From Pseudophaeomoniella oleicola (Eukaryota > Ascomycota > Eurotiomycetes > Phaeomoniellales > Phaeomoniellaceae), in the NCBI GenBank assembly GCA_003868215.1, contig QWDQ01000014.1, forward strand, positions 124,001-188,000: 64,000 bases of DNA, given 5' to 3'. Numbering within the stretch: the first letter of the stretch is position 1; each line of letters opens with the position of its first letter. The position numbers were made by a program, and so were the translations under genes. Below are positions 23,040 to 34,408 of this stretch, piece after piece. The notes beneath the pieces were generated by a model. That model saw only the letters and a program-made list of their open reading frames with translations. It ran no database searches and was not told where the DNA came from.

Positions 23040-24134
23040 ATGGCCTCTGCTCAGGACACTGTTGTTGCGAGCGGTATACCCAAAGCAATCATTGCACCTC
23101 CATTACCCCTGAGCAAACGGATAAATCTATTTCTTCGTCTATGGTCGTTTAAGCTCTTGGTCAAATCAGCGTTCACCTTACTAAGGTTTTTCAAAGCCAC
23201 TGAATTCTCCTTTCCCAAACCCACATACATCAAAAGTTACCCTGTCGGACCACGATTGGAGAATCATGTCTGGATTCCGCGGTCGTACGAGAGTGGGACT
23301 GTTTTGCCTCTATACATTGACATCCATGGTGGTGGTTTTGCGATAGGTGACCCTCAGGACGGTCCGTGACCATCCATCCACACGGCCGCGATATGCAACT
23401 GATGCCAGCGTTTAGATGCCACCTATTGTGACTACCTAGCAAACAAACATGGGGTCTGTGTTGTCAGCATCAATTATCGAAAGGCACCTCTTCATCCATT
23501 TCCATCTCAGACACAAGATGTGGTTGAGATAGTCCAAGAGGTACTTAAGGATCCCGACTTGCCTGTCGATCGAACGAGAGTTGCAATGGGCGGGTTTTCC
23601 GCTGGTGGGAACCATTCACTCGCTGTGGCGCTGAGGGAGGAACTGCAGGAAAAGCTGAAGGCGTTGGTTCTATGGTATCCTGTCACTGATTTCTCTGGAG
23701 TATACAAGGGAGAATATCAAACAGCAAGTGATGGATCTCCCGATATGTTGCTCAAAATGTCGGAAATGTTTAATTACGGCTATGTATCACCAGGTCAAGA
23801 TCGTAAAGACCCGTTTCTCAGTCCCATCTACGCAGACAGGTCCCGATTGCCTGCGAAGCTTTTTTTCATTGGAGCCGAACGTGATGTTCTGTGTCATGAG
23901 GCGGAACAGACCGCTGAGATGTATGCTAAAGCAGAGGGTGCTGAGAAGCAAGGCAGCGATATTGATTGGGTTGCAGGAGGTATCTTCTGGAAGAAAGTCT
24001 TGGGTGTTCAGCATGGGTTCAATTTTGTTAAGAAGAGAAACGGGAAACCAGGTGCTGAAGCTCAGCGGTTGAAGATAACCGAACAAGCTTATGCTGATGT
24101 TGCAGCGTGGTTGAAGCAGGAGGTCTATTCTTGA
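23040..24134 (+). CDS. alpha/beta hydrolase, hormone-sensitive-lipase (HSL) family
   Basis: Two exons (23040-23361, 23416-24134) give 346 aa. The family marker HGGGF (oxyanion hole) sits near residue 97, and the nucleophile elbow GGFSAGGN near residue 185. A likely catalytic Asp is in ERDVLCHE and a His in VQHGFNF. The N-terminus has a hydrophobic segment (INLFLRLWSFKLLV) that may anchor or contact membrane. HSL-family fungal enzymes hydrolyse short acyl or aryl esters, and some act in secondary metabolism; the substrate here is unknown and there is no biosynthetic cluster around it. The intron is 54 nt and its removal gives the continuous DPQDDATYCDYLANKHG stretch. Confidence 0.87.
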
Positions 24135-24640
24135 AGTGTCTGTGATCTCTCGGGACGTAAGAGCGCTTGTTCGTTTCCTGCTACGAAAGACCAATGTCTG
24201 ACTGCATAAGGCTAACTGCGACTCGCATGTACTTGACGTGGATGGAAAGCAATGATTAGGAGCAGCCTAACTCATCGGTAACATTGATCAAGTAGAATTA
24301 TCAATGGTAGTAATGCTATGTAGAACAACGTATGTAAATTTGTAGGATCGTTGCATGAGTACGAAGGTTGCGATATCATTTCATCTACTATAGTTGATTT
24401 CTTCGTAGGTCAGGTAGCTTGCTTGAGCTCGATTACTTGATCGGGTAGAACGGTCAGGAGAACTGCATGTCGGTCAGTCGCCGATTTTAGTTTTATTCCA
24501 GGCTACCCTAATCTATCTCAAAGACAGCAAATCTAATGCACATCAACAACTAAACCAGAGCATTACATACAACGTTTTAGTATTCCATAACCGGTAGTAT
24601 CGCCTCCTATTGCTGCGTTGCTGATATCTGTGGCAGGGAC
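24135..24640. other. intergenic, hydrolase 3' side and ERG8 promoter
   Basis: About 500 bp, no gene seen. It lies between two genes on the same strand. Confidence 0.45.
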
Positions 24641-26243
24641 ATGGCCCCTGTTGTTATATCCGCACCGGGTAAAGTGCTCCTAGCAGGAGGCTTTCTGGTG
24701 CTGGACCGAAAGCACCGTGGACTTGTCTTCGGCCTTGATGCAAGGATCCACATTAGTATTGACTTCAACGAGGTCAGTGAGGCTTCATCGGAGGAGCTTC
24801 AGACAGTCGTTGTGAGGTCACCTCAGTTTCAGGGTGCGGAATGGATATACACTGTCCGCAAATCTCAAGGTGATAGGGCGGTGGACGTTAAGCAAACACG
24901 CAGAAAACAGTGAGTACCAGTCTATTTGATGCTCAAAGAGCTTGCTTCTGCTCATGTTCTCGAGCTGCTTTTGTGAGATTCCTACCGTTTTGTCCCATTT
25001 TCCTCTTACGTTATTGTCCTAGCTAGGTTTTCTTTTCATCAATGACCATTTTTCCATGCCTATATCTGACATCTTCCTTTCCAGCTCCAACGGAGAAATA
25101 TCATCCAACCCATTTGTACAGACTACGTTAGCCTATGTTCTTACATTCCTTGAACATGTACCATCCAGTTCGTGGGGGAATTTAGTGGTCACCATCCTTG
25201 CGGATAACGATTACTACTCGAACCCCGGCACCATCACCAGCTTCAGGGCGCCCTATGAAAAGACCAGAGGTTTCAAACAATATGGCATCCCTCTCTCATC
25301 TGCACACAAAACAGGACTAGGTTCCTCTGCGGCCTTGGTCACCGCTTTTACGACTGCATTGCTCGCTGCTCTAGCAAAAGATTTTCCGGTTTCCGAGAAC
25401 ATGTCTAGGATACACAATCTTGCCCAAGCTGCCCATTGTGCTGCACAAGGCAAAGTGGGTTCCGGGTTCGATGTCGCTGCTGCCGTCTTTGGATCATGTT
25501 TATATCGGAGATTCTCGCCGGCGATTTTGGAATGCGTCGGTGAAGCCGATACTGAATCCTTTGGGCAAAGACTACATAAGTGTGTAGAGAACCTGATGGA
25601 AGATGCCGTGTGGGATGAGGAGATCCGAAAAGATGTGGTCAATGTACCTCAAAGCCTCAGACTTGTCATGTGCGATGTTGATTGCGGCTCGCAAACTCCT
25701 GGTATGGTCAAAAAGGTTCTAAACTGGCGGAAGCAAAAGCCTGCAGAGGCAGAAATACTATGGGCAGCTATACAGCAAGGTGCGGAAGATTTGTGCAATG
25801 AATTGACTCAAATTGCAATCAAGGAGCCCACAGGTTACGCGGATTATACGGGTTTACGAGATATCATTGAAACAATCCGATCTTTCATTCGAGAGATGTC
25901 GGAAAAATCAGAGGTACCCATCGAGCCTCAGGTGCAAACAGAGTTGCTCGACGTATGCTCGTCAGTGCCAGGAGTAGTCAATGGCGTTGTTCCAGGAGCG
26001 GGCGGCTATGATGCTATCGCGCTCTTGGTGAAGAACGATGATGAGGTGGTCCAGGAGCTCACCAAGAAGTTGAACGGCTGGCAAAGTTCAGTGGTCGAAG
26101 AAGATCCGACAGCCAAAATTGGAAAGGTTCGCCTTTTAAACGTTAAGCAGGAGTATGAAGGTGTCAGGTCGGAAGACGTTACCAGATATACAGGGTGGTT
26201 GCAACACTACGGAGGATTTGTTGGCCTTGATCAGCTTGAGTAA
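24641..26243 (+). CDS. ERG8: phosphomevalonate kinase
   Basis: GHMP-family kinase that converts mevalonate 5-phosphate to mevalonate 5-diphosphate in sterol and isoprenoid synthesis. Two exons (24641-24909, 25085-26243) give 475 aa, close to the fungal norm. Motif 1 is at the start (APGKVLLAGGFLVLD). The glycine-rich ATP loop is LGSSAALVTAF, preceded by YGIPLSSAHKTG. GKVGSGFDVAAAVFGS follows, and a C-terminal GHMP motif reads GVVPGAGGYDAIALLV. The 175-nt intron ends TTTCCAG and the junction forms RRK|HSNGEISSNPF. It is unlinked to other mevalonate genes here. Confidence 0.95.
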
Positions 26244-27239
26244 ATACAGCTGAACAACTAAGAATCCAAACAGCCTCATCCAAGAACCTCGAGATCAATT
26301 GACGCTGTTTACATCCACCTAGTGTTACATAGCTTCAACGAACAACATCATAAGCCGAGTAATCTCGAATAGATACCCTCTACACATCTCCATACGCGTC
26401 GGGTATTTCTCGTGCGATTCCTCGTGCGACTCAGAAGCGGTAAGGTAGGTGTGTATCTTCCGTATGCTTCCTGCAACAAGGGCAATTTACGTCCTGACCT
26501 CCTGTGGGACATTTCTGGCTCCTTGACCCGTGTCTATGGTATACAGTCGAAATATACAGCGTCCAACAGCCTGCTGTAATTGAAGAGTGTGACTGCCAGT
26601 GTACCGTAGTAATGCATGCAAAGCAAAAAGTAGATCTTGCCTTGAAACAGACCCTGAAATCGGATTCCTGGAAATTGACGGGAGCGAGAGCTAAGCTTTC
26701 TTCCCCATCACCTAAGCGTGCTAAACTTACCTAAATACTGGCCTCTGGCCCCTAACTTTAGGGTCTTTACCGTAGTAGAATGTTTAGGGTCTTCAATTCA
26801 AAGAAAGCGGGTGGAAGAGGTAATTGAAATCCAACCATCATCCCGAGCCCCGAACTCAGAACCAACTTGCTTGTCCTCTCTACCAACTCTGCTCGACTCG
26901 GCTTGTCATGACTTAAGTCCTCCACTCCGCATCGCTCTATGTCCGACTGTTCCAATTCTATTGCACAAGCGTATCGATCTACATCGGCCTCCATCTTGCT
27001 GCGTATTTCTAGCCGTCTCTTAACCGTCCGATCTGTGGCTGTGTCATCCATCGCATTCGAGACCCCTGCCAACTTACGGCTTGTGACTAAGCGATAACGT
27101 GACCAACTAGGAGGCGACTCTGTACACGAACCCCAGGCAATCGCACGACACTCCTTCCATTATCTTCCTCCCATTCGCGCAAGTTAGCGCAACATTCATC
27201 TGCTTTGATAGAGGAGTTCGACCTTTCATCAAGAACTCA
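26244..27239. other. intergenic, ERG8 3' side and MUB-like promoter
   Basis: About 1 kb without a supported gene. Reading frames at 26504-27072 overlap on both strands and show no family motif. Confidence 0.45.
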
Positions 27240-28115
27240 ATGGCCTCATCAGGCCCAATGGAGGCCGATAAAGCAACTGGGGAGCCTTCATCACCGCAAG
27301 AGATAGCCAATGTCTCTAAGAAGTCCTCCACCGAGCATTTATCTTCGACGCCTCTGGAAATGACTGATTTGGCTTCAAAAGCTCAGACCGAATCCGCAGT
27401 ATTGTCCACCCCCACCCAGCCGGAGCCACCAAGTCAGAGAGAGCACGATCCGCAGACGACAAGTACAGATTCTGGCGCCCATGCATCCACCACAACCCCT
27501 GGCTCTCCTCCGCGATTTGATCGGTCACATTCCACAGCAATTGGTCCATCCTCAGACCAACCAGTGCCTGTTCCAAAAGATACTGGATTCATTGGTCCGA
27601 CGTTAATTATCACACTTCTTCTGACCAATGGAGCACGACACCCGTTTAAGCTGGATCAGAAATATTTGACCAAAAGGAATGTCAACGTGCAGGACAACGA
27701 TCCATACAACTTGAGCATATATACTTTAAAAGAACTGATACTCCGAGAGTGGAGGGATGGTAAGCAGTCCAAGAATCCACGTATCTCATATGGTCGCTAA
27801 CATGGTCCTATTGTAGAATGGGAACAAAGACCGTCGAGCCCCAGTTCGATAAGACTCATTTCTTTCGGTAAACTACTTGATGACAAGTCTCCATTAAAAG
27901 GTATGCCTTGCTATGCATCTCTGTGTCTAGCACCCTACTGATATCCGTGTCAAGACTCCAAGTTCAGTCATGACTCTCCAAACGTCGTTCACATGACAGT
28001 TAGACCACAAGAGATCGTGGATGAAGAAGACGCCAAAGGCGCTAAGAGCGCATTTTCTGCAAGAGATAGGGAAGGCAGCGAAAGAAGTCCTGGTTGCAGA
28101 TGTGTCATATTGTGA
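27240..28115 (+). CDS. membrane-anchored ubiquitin-fold protein (UBL3/MUB-like) with CaaX box
   Basis: Three exons (27240-27759, 27817-27900, 27955-28115) give 254 aa. The first 115 residues are Ser/Pro/Thr-rich and disordered. A ubiquitin-like domain follows: GPTLIITLLLTNGARHPFKL, then SIYTLKELILREW, SSIRLISFGKLLDDKSPLK and VVHMTVRPQEIV. The protein ends CRCVIL. CVIL is a CaaX box whose final Leu predicts geranylgeranylation, and animal UBL3 proteins end with a very similar prenylated tail. There is no C-terminal diglycine, so it is not a conjugating modifier. In plants MUBs recruit E2 enzymes to membranes; a similar role here is inference. Both introns are needed to reach the CaaX tail. Confidence 0.85.
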
Positions 28116-29556
28116 CCAGGATACATGTAACCAAGTTCCCTGTCCTTTTGACTCAAGTTTCAGCGACCATGAGTTTCGCATCGGAGAGTGACGGATAATA
28201 CCATCGATCAACAAACGAGTTTCTGGGCTGCACCATGTTTCATCGTCATTATCGTATCCCGCAGCAAAGGAAGAGGTGGGATGCTTCCTCATATGCACTC
28301 GTTGATAGCCTGGAACCAGCCTCCAGGACCGTCGAAATGTCTCCTATACGCTCTGTGTCATTGAGTCTGCGGATCACTGTCCTGTCAGCCCGCATTGTTG
28401 ATCAGCTGTCTCGTACGATTCCTAGCGTTTTGTTAATTCGTTATTTTTACGATTATCTCATCCGTTAATCCAGCATCCATTCTCTGGGGAGGCATGTTTC
28501 TGCTTGAGCCGATAGGTCGGTTTTCGGGGACGAATACCACATCATGTACAAAGAAAAGGGAAGAGGAGGCACAGGGGAGGAGAGTAGTGGAACGAACACA
28601 ACATGCGAGGGAAAGAAGAGGGGGGTAAAACGGCGCAAGCAACTGGGATTTCCTCTTTTTTCTTTCTCGTTTTTCTTTTCCTTTCACACATAGAGCGATG
28701 TTCTCGGAAGATATATTATTTGAGCCTTACCCCCTACTACTTGCCACTATCGCTGGCAACTAGTATCAATCTCCTTGCAGTCGGAGAATGGTGCATATGT
28801 ATTTTAATATTACGCATATGCCATCATCGATTAAACCAACAATGCAAACAGCAACCAATTGATACCCGCGTATACCTCACGAAATACCCCCGATAGACTA
28901 TCTGCGGGTAGAGTAGAGATCATGGCTGAAGAAAGGAGATATATCCTCACACACACCCCGGAACCTGAACAACGAAAGATCATGCCGTAGATAAAAATAG
29001 CTTGGATTTCCCCCTTTCTTCCATCATGAAGAAAGTAGACATGGGGTGGCTTGCGTATAGTTTTCCTATTGGAAGATTGATCGAATATCGTTCGATGTTT
29101 AACTTATACAATACATAGGAAAACTAAGTTAATTTGGACTTCTCTCTGCCTGACTATCTGTGTTTTTGTAGGGACTGCAGGAAGCCAATACATGTCGAAC
29201 GAGTACCACAGTGACAGTACTGTGCTTTCCCATGACAAACTAAAGAGGAGCATAGTACTCTGTTGTATTTGACTCTAGAGAGATGTGAGAGAAAGGAGGT
29301 ACTTGAGATAAACCGATCTCTCTAACGGCTCTGGGTCCATGAAAAGTATCGGAGTCGCTTCCTTGTAATTTGTTCCTCGTACATCTGCTTTGGACACTGC
29401 TGTTGGCGTTGTAGGCGGACCACGTTTGACTACTCTGACATTCAGCCAGGGTATAGTACACCGCCGCTTGTTTGATGTCCTTCTTCTCACACACCCACTA
29501 CCAACCCACAGCCTCCATCCAATGCTTGGCCCTGAAATCCCATCAAATCAAGCGAT
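28116..29556. other. intergenic between convergent genes
   Basis: About 1.44 kb with no supported gene. It carries the 3' ends of the MUB-like and UMP1 genes and A/T-rich stretches around 28650-28900 and 29050-29130. No repeat family is recognised. Confidence 0.45.
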
Positions 29557-30117
29557 TTACCACTTGTCCATCTTGACACCCCTCTCAAGGTCCGCCAATA
29601 CATTAGCGCCTCTGTCTTCACCGTCTCTCATCAACCTCGCCTCATCGCCTGCGTAGACATCCTCCCACGTTATTTCCGCATCTCTCCCAGTCAAGACATC
29701 TTCATGTATGCCGGCCGGTCTTCCCAAGGCGGTGGGTCGTAGGTAATCAGCTTCTCTAACCATCTTGAGTTCCATGCCTCGGCGGATGGGTTCACCCAAG
29801 CCATAAGTGCGGCGAAGAATTGAATTCTTAAGCTGTTCTTGCGTCGCGGTCCAGGTAGCGAGTCGCGATTCCAGTGGATGGCCAGATGATAGTGATGGTG
29901 TGTTGAGAGGCGCAGATGGTGTTCGAATGGTGTCGGGAAGTCCAGGAGCAGAGGGGGCGCCCTTGGTAGGTTGTTGTGTTGATGCGAATTTAGAGATGGA
30001 TGTGTTTGTTGTGCTGGTTGGGTGCGTGGAGGAGGGGGCTATGCGAAGAGACTGAGAGGTGAAATATTAGTTGACAGTATTCTGATGAGCTGCATGAAGC
30101 TGTTCAAGACGTACCAT
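29557..30117 (-). CDS. UMP1: proteasome maturation factor
   Basis: Chaperone of 20S proteasome assembly (UMP1/POMP family). The conserved C-terminal half is plain: LRRTYGLGEPIRRGMELKMV, then RPTALGRPAGIHEDVLTGRD and EITWEDVYAGDEARLM. The only fitting start is an ATG at 30117-30115 that is cut directly by a GTACGT donor; the acceptor CTCAG leads to TCTCTTCGC, giving MSLRIAPSSTHPTS. So exon 1 contributes three coding bases, exon 2 is 30051-29557, and the protein is 165 aa. The N-terminal 60 residues are Ser/Thr/Pro-rich. A shorter ATG-initiated frame from about 29760 would delete the family's first conserved block. Confidence 0.9.
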
Positions 30118-30709
30118 GATTGAGCCGAGTGCCTAGTTGAAGCTTGAAGGGGAGAGTAGTGCGGACTGAGGATGGTTTCGGATGGTGAGAAGGCGATTCA
30201 ATGCTCGTCTGATTGCAGAATGCCAAGTACCAACAATGAAGAGAATAGTTAGGATATCTGTAACAAAAAGATCGTGTCAACGTTGTAGATGGTGACTTCG
30301 ATACTGTCGATATGATTCAGGCAGGCGTATGTCCGCGTTGGACAGCTCTAGTAGCTTTCGCGGTCGGGTCACTTTCTATTTTTGAAAACGCAGTGTATTG
30401 AATCTTTTTGATAAGGCGTCATCATTTAGAAATTACCTAATTAATGATCACGTCTTAGTAACAGCTCTCGTGCTTCTCTTTATGCAGGTACGATTCTGAA
30501 TAGCAACCTGAGATTTACAGTCACTTTAGATGGCTAGATGCCGTGAGTGCTTCTGGGAATCCTATATGCTGGTGAAAACGCTTGAAACAGTGTAATACAC
30601 TTCAAATTTCTTGCCTATTTATTTCTATGTTTGATCAATGTAGGGACTATATATCCTACCTAAGTTGCAATGCATAACTTGCCACACCAATGTCGAGGGA
30701 CTAAAGCTG
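30118..30709. other. intergenic, UMP1 promoter and URK1 3' side
   Basis: About 590 bp without a gene, between two minus-strand genes. No PACE-like proteasome element (GGTGGCAAA) was seen by eye. Confidence 0.4.
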
Positions 30710-32226
30710 TTAGCAGCCAAAATACCTCTTCTCTATCCAACGCTCCTCATTATCGTCTACCACGTGGGCAGCAATTACCTTGATCTTCGGAAATACACTC
30801 ATCAGTCTCTTCACGCCCATATTTCCTGCCATGCATGTAACAAAGACGATTCTTTCCTCTTGAACACCATGGTCAACCAGTGTCCGTACAGCCATAAGGG
30901 CTGCTCCACCACTAGACATCTGAGGGTCTAACAGGAGCACTGTAGAATGCTCTTCGATGTCCGGGAACAGCTTGAAGTAATGGAGTTCCGGTTCTCCAGT
31001 ACGGTAGTTCGATTGGATGAGTAATCGCCCGGTTTGACAATCTGGGATGGTCCTTTTGAGACCGGTCTCGAGACAACTTCCTCCACGAAGGATGACAACG
31101 GCGGAGATGATTCCTACTGGCTTGACCCCATTGTATGTCGTCTGCTGTGGTGTTTTGACCTGTATACGTTGAACTGTGTGGTAATCTAGTGCTTTCTCAA
31201 CAAGCAAGGCAGCTAGTCTGTCTAGATAGAAAACGAAGTCGACTTGTTGGGTGCCAGCACTTCGAAGGATTGTCCCAATTGCTTTCACCTGTGGCGCATC
31301 GTTTACTAGGATGAGATTTTCCGAAAATGGCTCGTCCTGTGCTTGTTTCCCGAGACGCATCAACTCCTCATTGTGAGCGATGGACTTCTCCTTGAGCATC
31401 AACCGTATCTGGTTGGACACCATGCTGATTGCCATTTTATTCTCCATGCCGCGGGGGATGATAACATCAGCGACATGCCGTTGGGGCTCCACATACCGCC
31501 AAAAGACAGGCTTAACATACGCAAACCACTGTTTGATCACTCCTTCTATTGTCCGCCCGCGCTCTCGGACGTCTCTGACGACTTGTTTAAGTCTTCGTTA
31601 GCCAGATTCAATGGGTTTGTCAATAGTACTAACTTCTTCGAGATAGGCAGACATCACCATCAGCTTCAACGAAAATCTTCATATCTAGCATGTCTAAGAC
31701 CCGTGGATCGTTTAGAGCAAGGATTCCCTCGAGAATAACAATATGAGGAGCGTAGATAGAGACAGTCTCCCGCAATCGTTGATGCTGGGCGAAAGAATAG
31801 ACTGGAATCTCGGTCCTTTGCCTGAATGACAGATTAACTCCGACCTACGAAAGTGCTGTATTTGCCTTACCCTCTCTTAAGCTCCTTGAGTTTTTCCACA
31901 AGAAGATCAAATTCGATAGAATCTGGCGAATCGAGATCCCATTCATTCTTGTGGGCCAGCGCATGTTGCTCTGGCGTCAATGGCTTATAAAAAGAGTCCT
32001 GAGAATATCAGAATTAATGTAGATATGACGGACCGTAGTGACCTACAATAGACAATATAATGACCCACGGCAGACTGAGGGATTTGAGAATTTCTATGGC
32101 AAGCGAAGTCTTCCCAGAACCAGAAGACCCGGCAATCCCTATGATACTCATATCCGCCCATGGTGGTGAGTAGTGGGCCTTTTGTACCGCCGTATTGTAT
32201 GCGGCCATTGGAACGACCGGGACCAT
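30710..32226 (-). CDS. URK1: uridine/cytidine kinase fused to a UPRT-like domain
   Basis: Pyrimidine-salvage kinase (uridine or cytidine to UMP or CMP) with the C-terminal uracil-phosphoribosyltransferase-like domain found in UCKL1/Urk1 proteins. Four exons (32226-32047, 31998-31871, 31821-31634, 31581-30710) give 455 aa. The Walker A loop is GIAGSSGSGKTS near residue 29. ILSIDSFYKPL, VILEGILALNDP and RRIVRDVRERGRTIEGVI complete the kinase domain, and ERWIEKRYFGC closes the protein. In the UPRT-like part the PRPP loop reads LLLDPQMSSGGAA; true UPRTs typically have a Thr-Gly-Gly there, so activity of this half is doubtful. The third donor is GTTAGT, slightly off consensus. It is divergent from GID8. 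Confidence 0.93.
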
Positions 32227-32793
32227 TGTGGGCTTCGGTCTAAGACCTCAGGAGGCCAACGCCGATAGCTTGGTGCTACTAACTCAGGATGGATATATGA
32301 GCCTGAATTATATATCAGGACACTCGGGTACGGATACTGGACGACAGTAAAGCCTGAGCACCTAACAGATAACAGTATGTGCAGAAAATAAGGTGCCTCG
32401 AGTCCTCAGGCACACGACAACGGGAGGATCTTCAAGTAGTGGAAGAGGCTGGCCCGGCCCAGTTGACAAGTTGCCTCAAGGCCTGTTCTCGGATTGGAGC
32501 ACAGTCTGGACAACATCCATTCTGTCTAGCTGGTGCAAAGATACATTGAGACGGTTGAGTCGTCTACAATTAGTAGAGGACTAACAATAATGGGAGAAGT
32601 CCAGGGATCCACCACGGTTCCTCGGTGATAAAGATTATCCGCTCCAGCTATTGACAGAGCTTTTCGTTCCACACTTCAAAGCAACCTCATACCGTCAAAT
32701 CTAATAGCTTCTTTCTTCTGCTGGGGGTCTTTCGAGCTTACTTGAAAGCCCTTCAACTACCACATGTGACCGCTGGCGGTCAAAGAAGCCGCT
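32227..32793. promoter_or_regulatory. divergent promoter region URK1/GID8
   Basis: The 567 bp between divergent start codons. It must contain both promoters. No certain motif was seen. Confidence 0.4.
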
Positions 32794-34032
32794 ATGGTAA
32801 GCCAACATGCCTCTATCAATCTCAACTCAACCTGATTTCCTTCAGACTTCATCGACGCCTTCCACCACGACGCCATGGAAGCATCCATTCGAGTCCAAAG
32901 TAGACGAAATCAAGGTCTCCAAAGCGTATGTTGCCTCGCTTCCTCTCAAAGCCATCTTCCCTTTCACATGATGCACCTTCGACAAGTTGGGAATCTCTCT
33001 GATACTACTTGAAGAGAATATGTTAACTTGCTTTCTGAATTTTTACACTGGCATATCCACACCTCATTAGACGCAAGAATCATGGCTTTTCATGCTGACG
33101 CAGTACTCAATAGTGAGATCAACAATATCGTCATGGACTATCTGATCACTGAAGGCTACCCGCAGGCGGCACGAAGCCTTGCGGTCGAGGCGAACATGCA
33201 GCCTAAAACGGACTTTGAGTCAATCAATGAAAGAGTTGAAATAAGAGATTCAATCCACCGAGGCGACTTGCAGACGGCCATTGAAAAGATAAACGAGCTC
33301 AACCCACAGGTAAAGCCCTCTCGGTTCCACTCATTTCATATTTTGCTATGATTAGAACTTTGTTTCTCATGCACCACTCTTATACCCTTCGGGGCAATGA
33401 TGAGAACCAACACCGACTTCAGTCCTCAGTATGATCGCTATAACTTCCTACATTCGTGCAATGAATTCCTCTGGCTTCAATGTGGCTAATTATTGACTCC
33501 TCAGCTCCTTGACACCGACTCGTCTCTTCACTTCGCTCTTTTGCGTCTCCAACTTATCGAGCTCATTCGTGCCTGCACAACATCTTCGAATTCTTCCCCG
33601 GCCGATCTGTCCGCAGCACTTGACTTCGCAACAACTCATCTTGCGCCTCGCGCCCCCACAGATAAACGATTTTTGCAAGACCTGGAACGAACCATGGCGC
33701 TTCTGATATTCCCTCCTGAGAACATCGCACCTCAACTCGCTGAGCTTATTGATCCCTCTCTGAGGAAAGAAGTTGCGAACAGGGTCAATGAGGCAATACT
33801 GCACAGCCAAGGTGCGAGACGAGAAGCAAAATTACGACATTTGATACGATTGAGGGCCTGGGGCGAGAAGAAAGCACGGGATACGGGCAAGGAACTGCCA
33901 GAAAGACTTGGCATTGGTCTTGATACCCCTGAACCACCGTCCGATGGAGGAGAGGATACTGTGATGGAGGGAAACAACGGATCTAGCAGCTCGAATGGGC
34001 AAGCTGGTACCGAGGCCATGGTGACGTCATGA
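32794..34032 (+). CDS. GID8: GID/CTLH ubiquitin-ligase complex subunit 8
   Basis: LisH-CTLH-CRA protein of the GID (CTLH) E3 ligase, which degrades gluconeogenic enzymes in yeast. Exons are 32794-32796 (the ATG alone), 32846-32925, 33114-33309 and 33505-34032, giving 268 aa. The spliced N-terminus is MTSSTPSTTTPWKHPFESK. LisH reads INNIVMDYLITEGYPQAARS, CTLH covers ESINERVEIRDSIHRGDLQT and AIEKINELNPQ, and CRA follows (LLDTDSSLHFALLRLQLIEL, LAPRAPTDKRFLQDLERTMA). The fungal C-terminus is a disordered, acidic Ser/Gly tail. The 188-nt second intron contains an ATG-initiated frame that would misplace the start near 33082. Confidence 0.92.
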
Positions 34033-34408
34033 TAATCCGATAACGAGTGAATATTTCTGCAATGTTAGCGTTGGCGCTTGGGGATAAAGGGTATCTCAAC
34101 AGAGATCTTGGGTGTATGAGTTCGATCGGGGAACGGAGGATTCGCTTCCGCCATAGAGCATGGTCCCGACGAGGGTTCGCTCCTTGGAGTATTGAATAAA
34201 AATCATGAATTACAATTGCAAGGTACAGGACAATGATCGCGTACTGTGTTATCCATCGCTTTCTTTCACTGCTATATACAAGTACATTCTACTACTGTAC
34301 ATGCTAAAGTGCAGGCAACCCGTTCTCTCTCTCAAGACGCATGGGAAGCCGTACTATCAAGCAAAATTTCTCGACCGACTTTCTCGACTGGTACATACTG
34401 TATATACT
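34033..34408. other. intergenic between convergent genes
   Basis: About 376 bp with the facing 3' ends of GID8 and SHE9. Nothing else was seen. Confidence 0.45.

Noticed and set aside
33028-33351. ATG-initiated frame that includes the GID8 LisH region
   Set aside because: Its first 28 residues come from intron 2; the splice at 33113 with a TAG acceptor joins the true upstream exon.
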